Shown here: piece by piece, positions 1 through 6,406 of the stretch
How positions within the stretch are numbered: the first letter of the stretch is position 1
Layout: each line of letters starts with the position of its first letter
DNA from: a bacterium
Lineage (GTDB): Bacteria > RBG-13-66-14
Length of the DNA: 10,075 nt
Direction of reading: 5' to 3'
Assembly (NCBI GenBank): GCA_026398675.1
Contig: JAPLSK010000334.1
Location: 1 to 10,075 of the forward strand
Notes under the pieces: model-generated
What the model was told of the DNA's origin: nothing
Databases searched by the model: none
What the model saw: only the letters and a program-made list of their open reading frames with translations
Position numbers and translations under genes: made by a program

Positions 1-647
1 CCGGGGTCCATACGGATGGGCACGTGCGGGGCCAGTTGGGCGCCGTCCACCAGTATGCGCGCGCCGTTCGCGTGGGCTATCTTCGCCAGCTCGTGAACCG
101 GAACCAACAGGCCCGTCACGTTGCTCGCCCCCGTGACCGCAATCAGAGCCAGCCGACCGGAGAGGCTCTCCACGAGCCTGCGGGTGGCATCCAGGTCAAC
201 GACGCCCTCCGCGGAGAAGGGGAGATAAGCCAGCTCGGCGTACCGCCGCCAGGGCAGGTCGTTGGAGTGGTGCTCCAGCGAGCTCACGAGGACCACGGGG
301 TTCTCGGGATAGCCGAGGGAGCAGGCCAGCTTGTTGACGGCCTCGGTGGTGTTGCAGCTGAAGACGGCGGTGTGGTCGTCTTTCCCGGCCCCGACGAAGT
401 CGAGCACGATCTCCCGGGCCCGCTCGTAGGCGTGGGTGGACACGGCGCTCTTGAAGCCGGTGCCGCGGTGGATCGAGGAGTACCAGCCGATGAGCTCGTC
501 CACCTTGTCCCGCACCGGGGACAGGGCCGGAGTGCTGGCGGCGTTGTCCAGATAGACGTACCGCCGCGTGCCGCCCGTGGCCAGGGGGACCTTTTTGTCC
601 CAACCGACCACGTACTCGCGGATGTTAGTCAGTGATAAATCCGCCAA
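1..647 (-). CDS. Cysteine desulfurase-like class V aminotransferase (N-terminal part)
   Basis: This is a PLP-dependent fold type I enzyme of the class V/SufS-CsdA type; 215 residues are visible and the gene continues past the left edge. Visible motifs are LDNAAST near residues 33-39, HRGTG at 60-64, the PLP-phosphate motif NTTEAVN at 99-105, EHHSN at 125-129 (ring-stacking His) and VDGAQ at 200-204 (Asp contacting the PLP pyridine nitrogen). The Schiff-base lysine would lie just beyond the window. I chose the TTG at 647 because it is the first start codon after an in-frame TGA and follows an AGGAGAGG Shine-Dalgarno, though the spacing is short. The family mobilises sulfur from cysteine for Fe-S or thio-cofactor synthesis, but related proteins act on other substrates. 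No suf/isc partner is visible, so the substrate stays open. Confidence 0.87.
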   Translation of the reverse strand, partial: MADLSLTNIREYVVGWDKKVPLATGGTRRYVYLDNAASTPALSPVRDKVDELIGWYSSIHRGTGFKSAVSTHAYERAREIVLDFVGAGKDDHTAVFSCNTTEAVNKLACSLGYPENPVVLVSSLEHHSNDLPWRRYAELAYLPFSAEGVVDLDATRRLVESLSGRLALIAVTGASNVTGLLVPVHELAKIAHANGARILVDGAQLAPHVPIRMDP

Positions 648-683
648 TGCCTCTCCTTGATTTTCCCGCTTGAAACGTAGTCA

Positions 684-699
684 CGCCTCCGGCGAGGCG
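684..699. promoter_or_regulatory. Small GC-rich hairpin in the divergent spacer
   Basis: CGCCTC (684-689) and GAGGCG (694-699) form a perfect 6-bp stem around the loop CGGC. It lies in the leader of the desulfurase-like gene and just upstream of the plus-strand promoter. It could be an operator-like inverted repeat or an RNA hairpin. The 13-mer at its core, ACGCCTCCGGCGA, is close to the right half of the 30-bp repeat unit near metG. Confidence 0.3.
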
Positions 700-709
700 A
701 ATTGACGCC

Positions 710-738
710 TTGGTTTCGCGCCGCCGGGGGATTATAAT
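710..738 (+). promoter_or_regulatory. Sigma70-type promoter for the secreted-protein gene
   Basis: A TTGGTT -35 hexamer (710-715) and a consensus TATAAT -10 hexamer (733-738) are separated by 17 bp. The expected start site is about 745, giving a leader of roughly 50 nt before the ATG at 795. The -10 lies in the 8-bp palindrome ATTATAAT (731-738), so a TATAAT also reads on the minus strand toward the desulfurase-like gene. I see no good -35 for that direction. Confidence 0.65.
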
Positions 739-777
739 ACGGAAAACTTGGTAACGCCCCTGGCGAAAAATCCCGCC

Positions 778-797
778 GGAGGTCTGTTTAAAAGATG
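778..797 (+). promoter_or_regulatory. Ribosome binding site and ATG of the secreted-protein gene
   Basis: GGAGG (778-782) precedes ATG (795-797) by 12 nt, longer than ideal. An in-frame TAA at 789-791 rules out any upstream start. The ATG therefore fixes the beginning of the frame and places a signal peptide in front of the interrupted protein. Confidence 0.5.
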
Positions 798-1334
798 CTC
801 CAACGCACGTTGTTCACGCTGCTCCTGGCGTCCTTCCCCGTCTCGGCCCTGACGCTGGACCTGGACGGGCTGAAGGTGGACCTCGACGAGCCCGATGGAA
901 CCGAGCAATACGCCTACTAGACGGGGCATATCCTCTTGTTGCGGCCCGAAGGCGAGGCGTTGGGCGTTATCTTCATCTACACCACGGGGGAGTCGGGGTA
1001 CGGCATCGAGGAGATCGCGTCCTTCTACGACGGCAGCGTCAACACATTCCTGGGGGATATGCTCGCCGATCTCCGCCGGGCCATAACCTCGGGCGACCGG
1101 GGTCCCGCCTTCCGCTGGGGCGGCTACAACCGGACGAGCGCCAAAGGGATCCCCATCGCCTCCGCCGATTACTTCCCCTACGGGTACTACAACCTGGACA
1201 GCCTGCTCCTCGTCGGAAAAAACCTCATCCGCGTGGACTGCTACTGTCACGACGAGATGGCGGAAAGTTTTCGGGAGGTGATTCTCGCCACCCTCGCCAC
1301 CATCGTGGAGCATGGGATGAGTAACGGGGGATAA
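795..1334 (+). pseudogene. Secreted protein gene interrupted by an in-frame amber codon
   Basis: From the ATG at 795 the frame encodes a signal-peptide-like start (MLQRTLFTLLLASFPVSA, cleavage plausible after residue 18). It continues through LTLDLDGLKVDL and reaches TAG at 918-920 (codon 42). The same frame then stays open for 137 codons to a TAA at 1332-1334. Promoter, start, signal peptide and terminator are intact, and the sequence on both sides of the TAG reads as one continuous small secreted protein of about 179 residues. The downstream part is rich in aromatic residues and ends in an amphipathic helix-like stretch, reminiscent of the DcrB/PsbP-like fold, but I do not recognise the family. 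Explanations are a recent nonsense mutation, a base error (TGG, CAG, TAC or TAT to TAG), or amber suppression. Normal TAG stops elsewhere in the window argue against recoding. Confidence 0.7.
936..1334 (+). CDS. Possible reinitiated C-terminal product of the interrupted gene
   Basis: Tandem TTG codons (936 and 939) follow the amber codon by 15 nt and could restart translation of a 132-residue product lacking the signal peptide. A GGGG stretch at 923-926 is the only weak Shine-Dalgarno-like sequence. A gene caller would probably report this ORF, but it is more likely the remainder of the gene that begins at 795. Confidence 0.3.
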   Translation: MLRPEGEALGVIFIYTTGESGYGIEEIASFYDGSVNTFLGDMLADLRRAITSGDRGPAFRWGGYNRTSAKGIPIASADYFPYGYYNLDSLLLVGKNLIRVDCYCHDEMAESFREVILATLATIVEHGMSNGG

Positions 1335-1349
1335 GTTCGCCGGACGCGT

Positions 1350-1378
1350 AAAAAAGGTGGGGTCGACCCACCTTTTTC
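1350..1378. terminator. Bidirectional intrinsic terminator
   Basis: An 11-bp perfect stem (1351-1361 with 1367-1377) closes a GTCGA loop. The GC core GGTGGG/CCCACC is flanked by A tracts on the left and T tracts on the right, so each strand has a U-run after the hairpin. It ends the plus-strand secreted-protein gene (stop at 1334) and the minus-strand operon (stop at 1378-1380), which converge here. Confidence 0.9.
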
Positions 1379-2673
1379 TATGCCGGAGCGCTGCAGGTGA
1401 CGTTTCCGCCCTCCTGCAGGAGCAGTGGACAGCCGCCGCCGCACAGGGGGAACTCGGCGCACCCGCGGCACTCGTCGGGAACCCACTCCCGTTTGCGCAG
1501 GCTGACCGCCAGGGGACTGTTCCAGATTTTCCCCCAGTCGTCGGTGAGGATGTTGCCCAACACCTCGAAGTAGCTCTGGCAGGGCAGCACGTCGCCGTTG
1601 GGCTCCACGGCCAGGTTGTACCGCGCGGCGGAGCAGGTTTTTATCCCCACGCCCAGTTCGAGCGGATTGAGTTCCTCGTAGCGCGTCGGGGTGTACCAGA
1701 GGAAGTTCAAGCCGCGCGAGACGGCGGTGTTGAAAAATTCTTCCACGTAAGGCACCAGCTCGGCCTCGGTCAAGGCGTCGGGATTTGATTTCCCCTTGCC
1801 GGAGTGGATCATGCCGTTGGCCGCCACCTGGGTGAGCCCCAGGTCGGCCAGGAATTCCACCGTCCGCCGGAGATGGTCGGCGTTGCGCCGGGTTATCGTC
1901 GTGTTGGTCAGGACGTAGAGCGGCTGCGCCAGGGCGTTTTTTATCCCCTGCACCGTCTCCTTCCAGGCTCCGGGGGCTCCCACCATGGCGTCGTGCACCG
2001 CCTCGTCGCAGCTCTCCAGCGTAATCTGCACGTGGTCCAGCCCCACCTCCACCAGCCCGGCCAGGAAGTCCCGGTCGGCCAGTTTCCGCCCGTTGGTCAA
2101 AAGACCGGTCACCAGGCCGATGTCCTCGGCGTATTCGATGAGCTCGCGCAGGTGGGGGTAGAGGGTGGCCTCGCCGCCGGTGAAGGTCACGTGGGGCACA
2201 CCGGCCTCCCACAGCTTTTCCATGACCCGGCGCCAGTCCTCCTTGGCCAGAGACGGTTTATCCCGGTGCTCGGGGGCCACGTAGCAGTGGCCGCAGTCTG
2301 CGTTGCAGGCGTAGGTGAGGACGAGGTCCACCCGGTAGGGGGCGAAGGTCTCCACGCTGAACGGCTCGTAGCGGTCGAGGTCGAGGTAGGTCACGGGGCA
2401 GACGTCGCCGCCGCGGGCCAGCCCGGTGATTATTCCCAAAATTTCCCGGTAATCGGCGAGGGCGATTTTCTTCGGAAGAAGGACGATGGAAACGCCGATA
2501 CCCACGGCGCCGAGGACGATGAAGAGCCAGCTAACGACGCCTCCCGGCCCGCTCTCGGCGACCATCCGGCTCTCGCCGGGGCCGAAGGTCACGAGGAGGC
2601 CGACGAGGAGCAGGGCGAGGCTGACCGCCGCCGCCGCTCCCACCAGGATGAAATCGTAAAGTCCTTTTTTCAT
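1378..2673 (-). CDS. Membrane-anchored radical SAM/SPASM-domain protein
   Basis: This 431-residue protein has two N-terminal hydrophobic segments (about 8-30 and 46-67), followed by a positively charged PKK that suggests a cytoplasmic catalytic domain. The radical SAM cluster motif is C123xxxC127xxC130, followed by a TGGE motif at 165-168. The C-terminal SPASM pattern is C347, C365, C402xxC405, C411, C415 and C427, enough cysteines for two auxiliary 4Fe-4S clusters. SPASM enzymes commonly modify peptides or mature enzymes (PqqE, MftC, sulfatase maturases), but no precursor peptide is evident here. I chose the ATG at 2673 over an upstream in-frame ATG at 2712 because it overlaps the preceding stop as ATGA. 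It is the last gene of the operon, ending in TAG next to the terminator. The family is secure; the substrate is unknown. Confidence 0.92.
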   Translation of the reverse strand: MKKGLYDFILVGAAAAVSLALLLVGLLVTFGPGESRMVAESGPGGVVSWLFIVLGAVGIGVSIVLLPKKIALADYREILGIITGLARGGDVCPVTYLDLDRYEPFSVETFAPYRVDLVLTYACNADCGHCYVAPEHRDKPSLAKEDWRRVMEKLWEAGVPHVTFTGGEATLYPHLRELIEYAEDIGLVTGLLTNGRKLADRDFLAGLVEVGLDHVQITLESCDEAVHDAMVGAPGAWKETVQGIKNALAQPLYVLTNTTITRRNADHLRRTVEFLADLGLTQVAANGMIHSGKGKSNPDALTEAELVPYVEEFFNTAVSRGLNFLWYTPTRYEELNPLELGVGIKTCSAARYNLAVEPNGDVLPCQSYFEVLGNILTDDWGKIWNSPLAVSLRKREWVPDECRGCAEFPLCGGGCPLLLQEGGNVTCSAPA

Positions 2674-3074
2674 AAGCTCACGTAATCCCCGGGATCGGTG
2701 ATTAGCACGCACCGTCCGTAAACCAGGCTTGCCCCGGCCTCCTCGGCCAGCCGGACCGCTTCGGGGCCGTCGGCACCGGGCTGCATCCAGAAAGTCTTGA
2801 CGCCCAGCTCCAGCGCCTCCCGCATCACCGCGGCGGTCCGCGGGGGCGGGGTAATGAAGATCACCGCGTCGGGCCGCTCCGGCAGCGCGGCGAGGTTTTT
2901 AAAGCAGCGGTCGCCGTCAATCGCGTCGGCCAGCGGGTTCACCGGGTAGACCGTGTAGCGTCCCAACGATTTCAACCGGCGGTAGACCTTGAAGCCGAAT
3001 TTCCCCTCGTCGCGGCTGGCCCCGGCCACGGCGATGGCCTTCGAACGGAAGAAAGCGGCGATGGCTTCCCTCAT
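2670..3074 (-). CDS. CoA-binding domain protein (YccU-like)
   Basis: This is a 134-residue single-domain protein of the CoA_binding_2 type, a Rossmann-like fold related to the nucleotide-binding domain of succinyl-CoA synthetase alpha. Typical landmarks are VAGAS at 16-20, the YPVNP strand-turn at 43-47, TPPP near 75-78, WMQPGA at 97-102 and GRCVL at 120-124. The length is normal for the family. It starts 4 bp after the metallophosphoesterase stop, and its TGA overlaps the ATG of the radical SAM gene, so all three are probably co-translated. No strong Shine-Dalgarno precedes the ATG, consistent with coupling. The cellular role of this family is poorly defined; ligand binding is inferred from the fold. 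Confidence 0.9.
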   Translation of the reverse strand: MREAIAAFFRSKAIAVAGASRDEGKFGFKVYRRLKSLGRYTVYPVNPLADAIDGDRCFKNLAALPERPDAVIFITPPPRTAAVMREALELGVKTFWMQPGADGPEAVRLAEEAGASLVYGRCVLITDPGDYVSL

Positions 3075-3078
3075 CGGT

Positions 3079-3960
3079 TTATATCCCGTGCATGAGCCGG
3101 CCGCCCAGTTCCTCGGGCAGACCGGCGGAGATTATCCGCTCCGCGGCCCGCGGGATGTCGTAGGCCACGCGGTGCAGACGGATCATCAGGTTGCGGAAAC
3201 CGGGGGTGAACTCCAGAGTGGCGCAGCAGCTCTTCGGGTTGCCGTCCCGGGACTGACCCACGCTCCCCATGTTGATGATGTAGCGGCGGAAGATGCTGGG
3301 GACGTGCTCCTCCTCGGTGATGACCTCCACGTAGCCGTCCTCGTGCTGCTCGAAGATGACCGGCTGGTGGCTGTGCCCGATGAAGCAGAATCCCACGTCG
3401 AGGGCGTTGAAGGCCCGTTCTATCTCGCGCCGGTTCAAGAGGTAATGCCAGCGCTCCGGTTCGTGGGGGCTGGCGTGGACCAGCCGGAAGAGGACGGACT
3501 TCGATTTCTTGTGCCGTGTGGGCTGACCGTCCTCGCCCGCGTCAATGACCATGGGAAGCGCGGCGATGAAGTCCACGTTCTCGCGGGTGATCACCTCGCG
3601 GGTCCACAGAATCGCCCTCGCGGCGAAGGAGTTGAACAGGTACTCGGCGCCCGGGGTGACGGCGACGTGGTCGTGGTTCCCCTTCACCGTCACGGTGGTG
3701 GTTTCGTCCAGGAAAGCGACCAGGCGCTCCGGGTCGCTCACGTCGGTGGAGGAGAGGTACTCGAGGATCTGCTTCTTGGAGATACGTTTGTCGCCTTCGG
3801 CGTAGCGCACGATGTGCAGGCACTCGTTGGGGCAGGCCCCGTACCCGACGATGTCGCCGCCGCAGTAGAGGGCGCTGACCTCCAGGCGCCGGAGGTAGTC
3901 CAGCACCATCGCCAGGGCGTCTAGGTTGGCATGTATATCGGAGAAGAAGCCGACGATCAA
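3079..3960 (-). CDS. Calcineurin-like metallophosphoesterase (YfcE/MJ0936-like)
   Basis: This 293-residue binuclear metallophosphoesterase has the full ligand set: D8 and H10 in SDIHAN, D36 in GGDIVGYG, N95-H96 in GNHDH, H162 in VHASP, and H196/H198 in GHSH. The late GSVGQSRDGNP motif resembles the GSVGQPRDG signature of this phosphodiesterase subgroup. A charged insert at roughly 53-88 makes it longer than a minimal YfcE protein. The start is TTG at 3960, preceded by GGAGTG at a normal distance, with no better start upstream. It begins 40 bp after the dolichol-kinase-like gene, the widest gap within the operon, and that gap may hold an internal promoter. Hydrolysis of a phosphodiester or phosphomonoester is expected; the substrate is unknown. 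Confidence 0.9.
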   Translation of the reverse strand: MIVGFFSDIHANLDALAMVLDYLRRLEVSALYCGGDIVGYGACPNECLHIVRYAEGDKRISKKQILEYLSSTDVSDPERLVAFLDETTTVTVKGNHDHVAVTPGAEYLFNSFAARAILWTREVITRENVDFIAALPMVIDAGEDGQPTRHKKSKSVLFRLVHASPHEPERWHYLLNRREIERAFNALDVGFCFIGHSHQPVIFEQHEDGYVEVITEEEHVPSIFRRYIINMGSVGQSRDGNPKSCCATLEFTPGFRNLMIRLHRVAYDIPRAAERIISAGLPEELGGRLMHGI

Positions 3961-3994
3961 GGGTCACTCCGGAACGAAACGTAACTTTCGGACA

Positions 3995-4003
3995 ATTCTA
4001 TCA
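3995..4003 (-). promoter_or_regulatory. Candidate internal extended -10 promoter
   Basis: Read on the minus strand, 4003 to 3995 is TGATAGAAT, matching an extended -10 (TGn plus a TATAAT-like hexamer). The TG comes from the TGA stop of the dolichol-kinase-like gene. The start site would be near 3988, about 28 nt before the TTG of the metallophosphoesterase. I see no clear -35. It could let the last three operon genes be expressed independently. Confidence 0.35.
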
Positions 4004-4699
4004 GAAAACGCCGCCCGCGGCGAGAATACACAGCCAAAGCCAGCCGTAGTAGGCGTAGGACACGACCAGGGGGATGAGCAGATTGTCCCAGCCCCCGGGG
4101 AGGAAGAGCTCCGTAAGCGTCCCCAGGGCGCCCAGGCCGAGGGCCAAAAGGACGTTGGTCAAAAGGTTGTGCACCCCGGTGAGGGTCAGGACCAGAAAAA
4201 TCACGACGGCGGCCGTGACGAACATCGTCAGCGTGCCGACGAGGGTTTTCTCGCCGACAAGTTTCTTTTTCCCCCACTTGTGGCCGAAAACCGCCGCGAG
4301 GCCGTCGCCCCAGCCCAGGACGAGTATCCCCATGACGGCCGCGTAGCGGAAATCGCCGGCTCCGATACTCGTCAGCCACCAGAAATGCCAGGTGAGAATC
4401 GAGAGGCTGACGGCGAAGAACACGGTGCCCGGACTTTTGTCCCCCGATTCCATCCCCTTGAAGAGGTCGAGCTTCCAGGAGACGTAGTTGAGGACGATGA
4501 AGGAGAGCGGACCTACTATCGCGAAGTACCAGTCGTGGAATATGAAGAGGGCGAGGATGATCCAGTTGCTCACCCCGATGTGGATGACCTTCCGCGCCGC
4601 CTCTCCGGAGATGGTCCCTTTCCGGGCCAGAACGCCCGCCGTGCCGACGATCGCGAAGACGACCCCGTAGGAGACGGCCAGGGAAACCCACTGGTTCAT
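4001..4699 (-). CDS. Dolichol/phytol kinase or phosphatidate cytidylyltransferase-like membrane protein
   Basis: This is a 232-residue polytopic membrane protein of the SEC59/VTE5/CdsA-related superfamily (COG0170-like), with about seven hydrophobic segments. Conserved landmarks are all present: R36-K37xxH40 (ARKVIH), the GWGDGLAAVFG loop with D132, GxxxGKKK at 139-146, K151 followed by GT, and the C-terminal E197 and D205-N206 in a TELFLPGGWDN stretch. In this superfamily a CTP-dependent phosphoryl or cytidylyl transfer acts on a membrane lipid alcohol or phosphatidate. The ATG at 4699 follows AAGGAG with 6-nt spacing. It lies 12 nt after the stop of a diverged paralogue, which suggests the two work as a pair. 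The exact lipid substrate cannot be read from sequence. Confidence 0.85.
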   Translation of the reverse strand: MNQWVSLAVSYGVVFAIVGTAGVLARKGTISGEAARKVIHIGVSNWIILALFIFHDWYFAIVGPLSFIVLNYVSWKLDLFKGMESGDKSPGTVFFAVSLSILTWHFWWLTSIGAGDFRYAAVMGILVLGWGDGLAAVFGHKWGKKKLVGEKTLVGTLTMFVTAAVVIFLVLTLTGVHNLLTNVLLALGLGALGTLTELFLPGGWDNLLIPLVVSYAYYGWLWLCILAAGGVF

Positions 4700-4711
4700 G
4701 GGTGTCTCCTT

Positions 4712-5416
4712 CTACCCCAGGGTTAGGATGAGGTATCCGCCGACGCCGGCCACGACGCCCGTTATAAGGTTGTCCAACTGAATCGGGCTCACCAGCTCGG
4801 CGAGACCCACGAGCGCCCCGAAACCCACGGCGAGGAGGTAGGAAAGCCAGCCGGTGAAACCGAACACGATGGTCACGATTACGAAGGCCGTGACGCCTCC
4901 CAGTATCCCGGCCGCGGTGCCGATCTTAGAGCGGTTGCGCCGGAGCTCTCCCTTGCCGAATCGCCGGCCCACTATAGCGGAGAGGCTGTCGGCGATGGTG
5001 GAGGGGAAGACGCTGAAGGCGGCGAGGGGTCGCAGGTCGGTACCCCGTCCCAGGTCGGTGAAGAACCAGCCGATGAAGACCGAGACGCACAGGACGATGG
5101 CCAGAGCCACGGCGCCGAACCGCCCCCGCTCCGTATCCACGCTTGAGAGCAGGCCGAACCTCATCGAAAGGGCGGTGATTACTAAAAAGACCACCGGCGC
5201 CGCCATCGCCCAGTACCAGTCGGTGAAGAGCCAGGGCGCGGCCAGGGTGCAGGGGACCACGGCCATCCCGACGATGTTCCGCGACGAAAGGTCGGAGATG
5301 ACGCCCCGGAAGCGGAAATGCTCGACGATACCCACGACGAGGAACACATAGGCGACGATGTACGCGATGGAGTATATCTGGGGAATCGGCGGCGTGAGCG
5401 GCAGTTGAACGGTCAT
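4712..5416 (-). CDS. Diverged paralogue of the dolichol/phytol kinase-like protein
   Basis: This 234-residue polytopic membrane protein is homologous to its downstream neighbour. Shared landmarks are ADSLSAIVGRRFGKG (D143, G150, G154, K155), K164xGT, and AELVSPIQLDN with E207 and D215-N216. The N-terminal RKxxH of the family is replaced by R46-N47-I-V-G-M51, so part of the expected active site is missing. The ATG at 5416 overlaps the upstream TGA as ATGA and follows GGGGAG; the frame is open further upstream, but that portion lies within the reductoisomerase-like gene. It ends in TAG, followed at once by the Shine-Dalgarno and, in the same frame, the ATG of the paralogue. It may be a non-catalytic or substrate-specific partner in a heterodimer. 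Confidence 0.78.
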   Translation of the reverse strand: MTVQLPLTPPIPQIYSIAYIVAYVFLVVGIVEHFRFRGVISDLSSRNIVGMAVVPCTLAAPWLFTDWYWAMAAPVVFLVITALSMRFGLLSSVDTERGRFGAVALAIVLCVSVFIGWFFTDLGRGTDLRPLAAFSVFPSTIADSLSAIVGRRFGKGELRRNRSKIGTAAGILGGVTAFVIVTIVFGFTGWLSYLLAVGFGALVGLAELVSPIQLDNLITGVVAGVGGYLILTLG

Positions 5417-6405
5417 CTGTTCTCCCCGCCCAGGCCGGGCCAGCGCAGGTTCTCCCGCACCCAGCGGCCGGCCTCCTCGAAGGGGTCCGCGCCGCCGAGG
5501 AGGCGTTCCCTCTCCCTCGGCCAGTCCGGTTTCCGGGATTCGGCGAGCCAGCGGTCGGTGAAGGTGCCCGATTCGATTTTTGCCAGAAGCTCCTTCAGCC
5601 GCTTTTTTGTTTCCGCCCCGATGACGTCCTCTCCGCCCGTGGCCGCGCCGTAGAGCGCCGTCCCCGATATTTTTTCCCGCATCCCCGCCGTCCCGCGCTC
5701 GTACATCAGATCGGCCAGGAGCTTGAGCTGCATCAGGCACTCGATGTAGGCCAGGCGCGGGTCGTGCCCGGCTCCGACGAGGGTGTCCCAGGCCGCCCGG
5801 ACCAACGCCGGGACCCCGCCACACAGCACGGCCTGTTCCCCGAAGTGGTCAACCACGGTCTCCTCGTGGAAGGTCGTCCAGAGGAGGCCGCCTCGGGCGC
5901 ACCCCACCGCCCGGGCGTAGGCCAGCAGCCGCTCTTTCGCCTTCCCGGTGGAATCCCGCTCGACGGCCAGGGCCGCCGGCAGACCGCCGCCCGCGAGATA
6001 GAGGCTCCTCAACGCCGCGCCGGTGCCCTGGGGGGCAAGGAGAGCGACGTCCGCGTTTTCCGGAGGAACGACCCAGCCCCAGGTCACGGCCAGGCCGTGG
6101 AGGAAGATCCATAGTTGGCCGTCTTTTACATTTTTGAGGAATGGAGCGGCGTCGGGGACGGCCTCGTCGGGAATCGCCCAGACCAGCACGTCGGCTCCGG
6201 CGGCATCTCCCAGGGAGCAAACGGGTAACTGTTCGCCGCGGGCGGTCTCGATGTTCGGCGAGCCCGCGCGCAGGGCGACCGCCACGTCCACGCCCGCGTC
6301 GCGCAGGTTCAGGGCGTGGGCCCGGCCCTGGTTGCCGAAGCCGAGGACGGTCACCCGGCCCAGGTCCAAAGCGGGACAATCCTTCTCGAAGAGGACATCG
6401 CGCAT
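5413..6405 (-). CDS. Class I ketol-acid reductoisomerase-like protein with altered active site
   Basis: This 330-residue protein aligns over its whole length with class I ketol-acid reductoisomerase (IlvC). It has the Rossmann motif GFGNQG at 22-27, the cofactor loop LRAGSPN at 45-51, H103 in the HG motif, D186/E190 in DHFGEQAVLCGG, E222, and S247. True IlvC converts acetolactate to dihydroxyisovalerate with Mg2+ and NADPH. Two residues expected to be essential differ here: the catalytic Lys of APKGPG is Q126 (APQGTG), and the fourth metal-ligand Glu of the HELK motif is Q226 (MQLK). AEYG is changed to ALYG. No other ilv or leu gene is nearby. I therefore do not name it ilvC; it is probably a repurposed or inactive relative. 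The ATG at 6405 lies 1 nt after the metG stop, and an AAGGTG precedes it. Confidence 0.82.
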   Translation of the reverse strand: MRDVLFEKDCPALDLGRVTVLGFGNQGRAHALNLRDAGVDVAVALRAGSPNIETARGEQLPVCSLGDAAGADVLVWAIPDEAVPDAAPFLKNVKDGQLWIFLHGLAVTWGWVVPPENADVALLAPQGTGAALRSLYLAGGGLPAALAVERDSTGKAKERLLAYARAVGCARGGLLWTTFHEETVVDHFGEQAVLCGGVPALVRAAWDTLVGAGHDPRLAYIECLMQLKLLADLMYERGTAGMREKISGTALYGAATGGEDVIGAETKKRLKELLAKIESGTFTDRWLAESRKPDWPRERERLLGGADPFEEAGRWVRENLRWPGLGGENR

Positions 6406-6406
6406 T

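Noticed and set aside
918..920. Pyrrolysine or a reassigned TAG code
   Set aside because: TAG ends the radical SAM gene directly before its terminator and ends the first kinase-like gene directly before the next Shine-Dalgarno. Readthrough of the former would run through the terminator for over 40 codons. No pyl genes are in the window. Kept only as a low-probability explanation.
5417..5824. N-terminal extension of the first kinase-like membrane protein
   Set aside because: The extension lies inside the reductoisomerase-like coding sequence. The ATG at 5416 has a Shine-Dalgarno and an ATGA overlap, and the family begins there.
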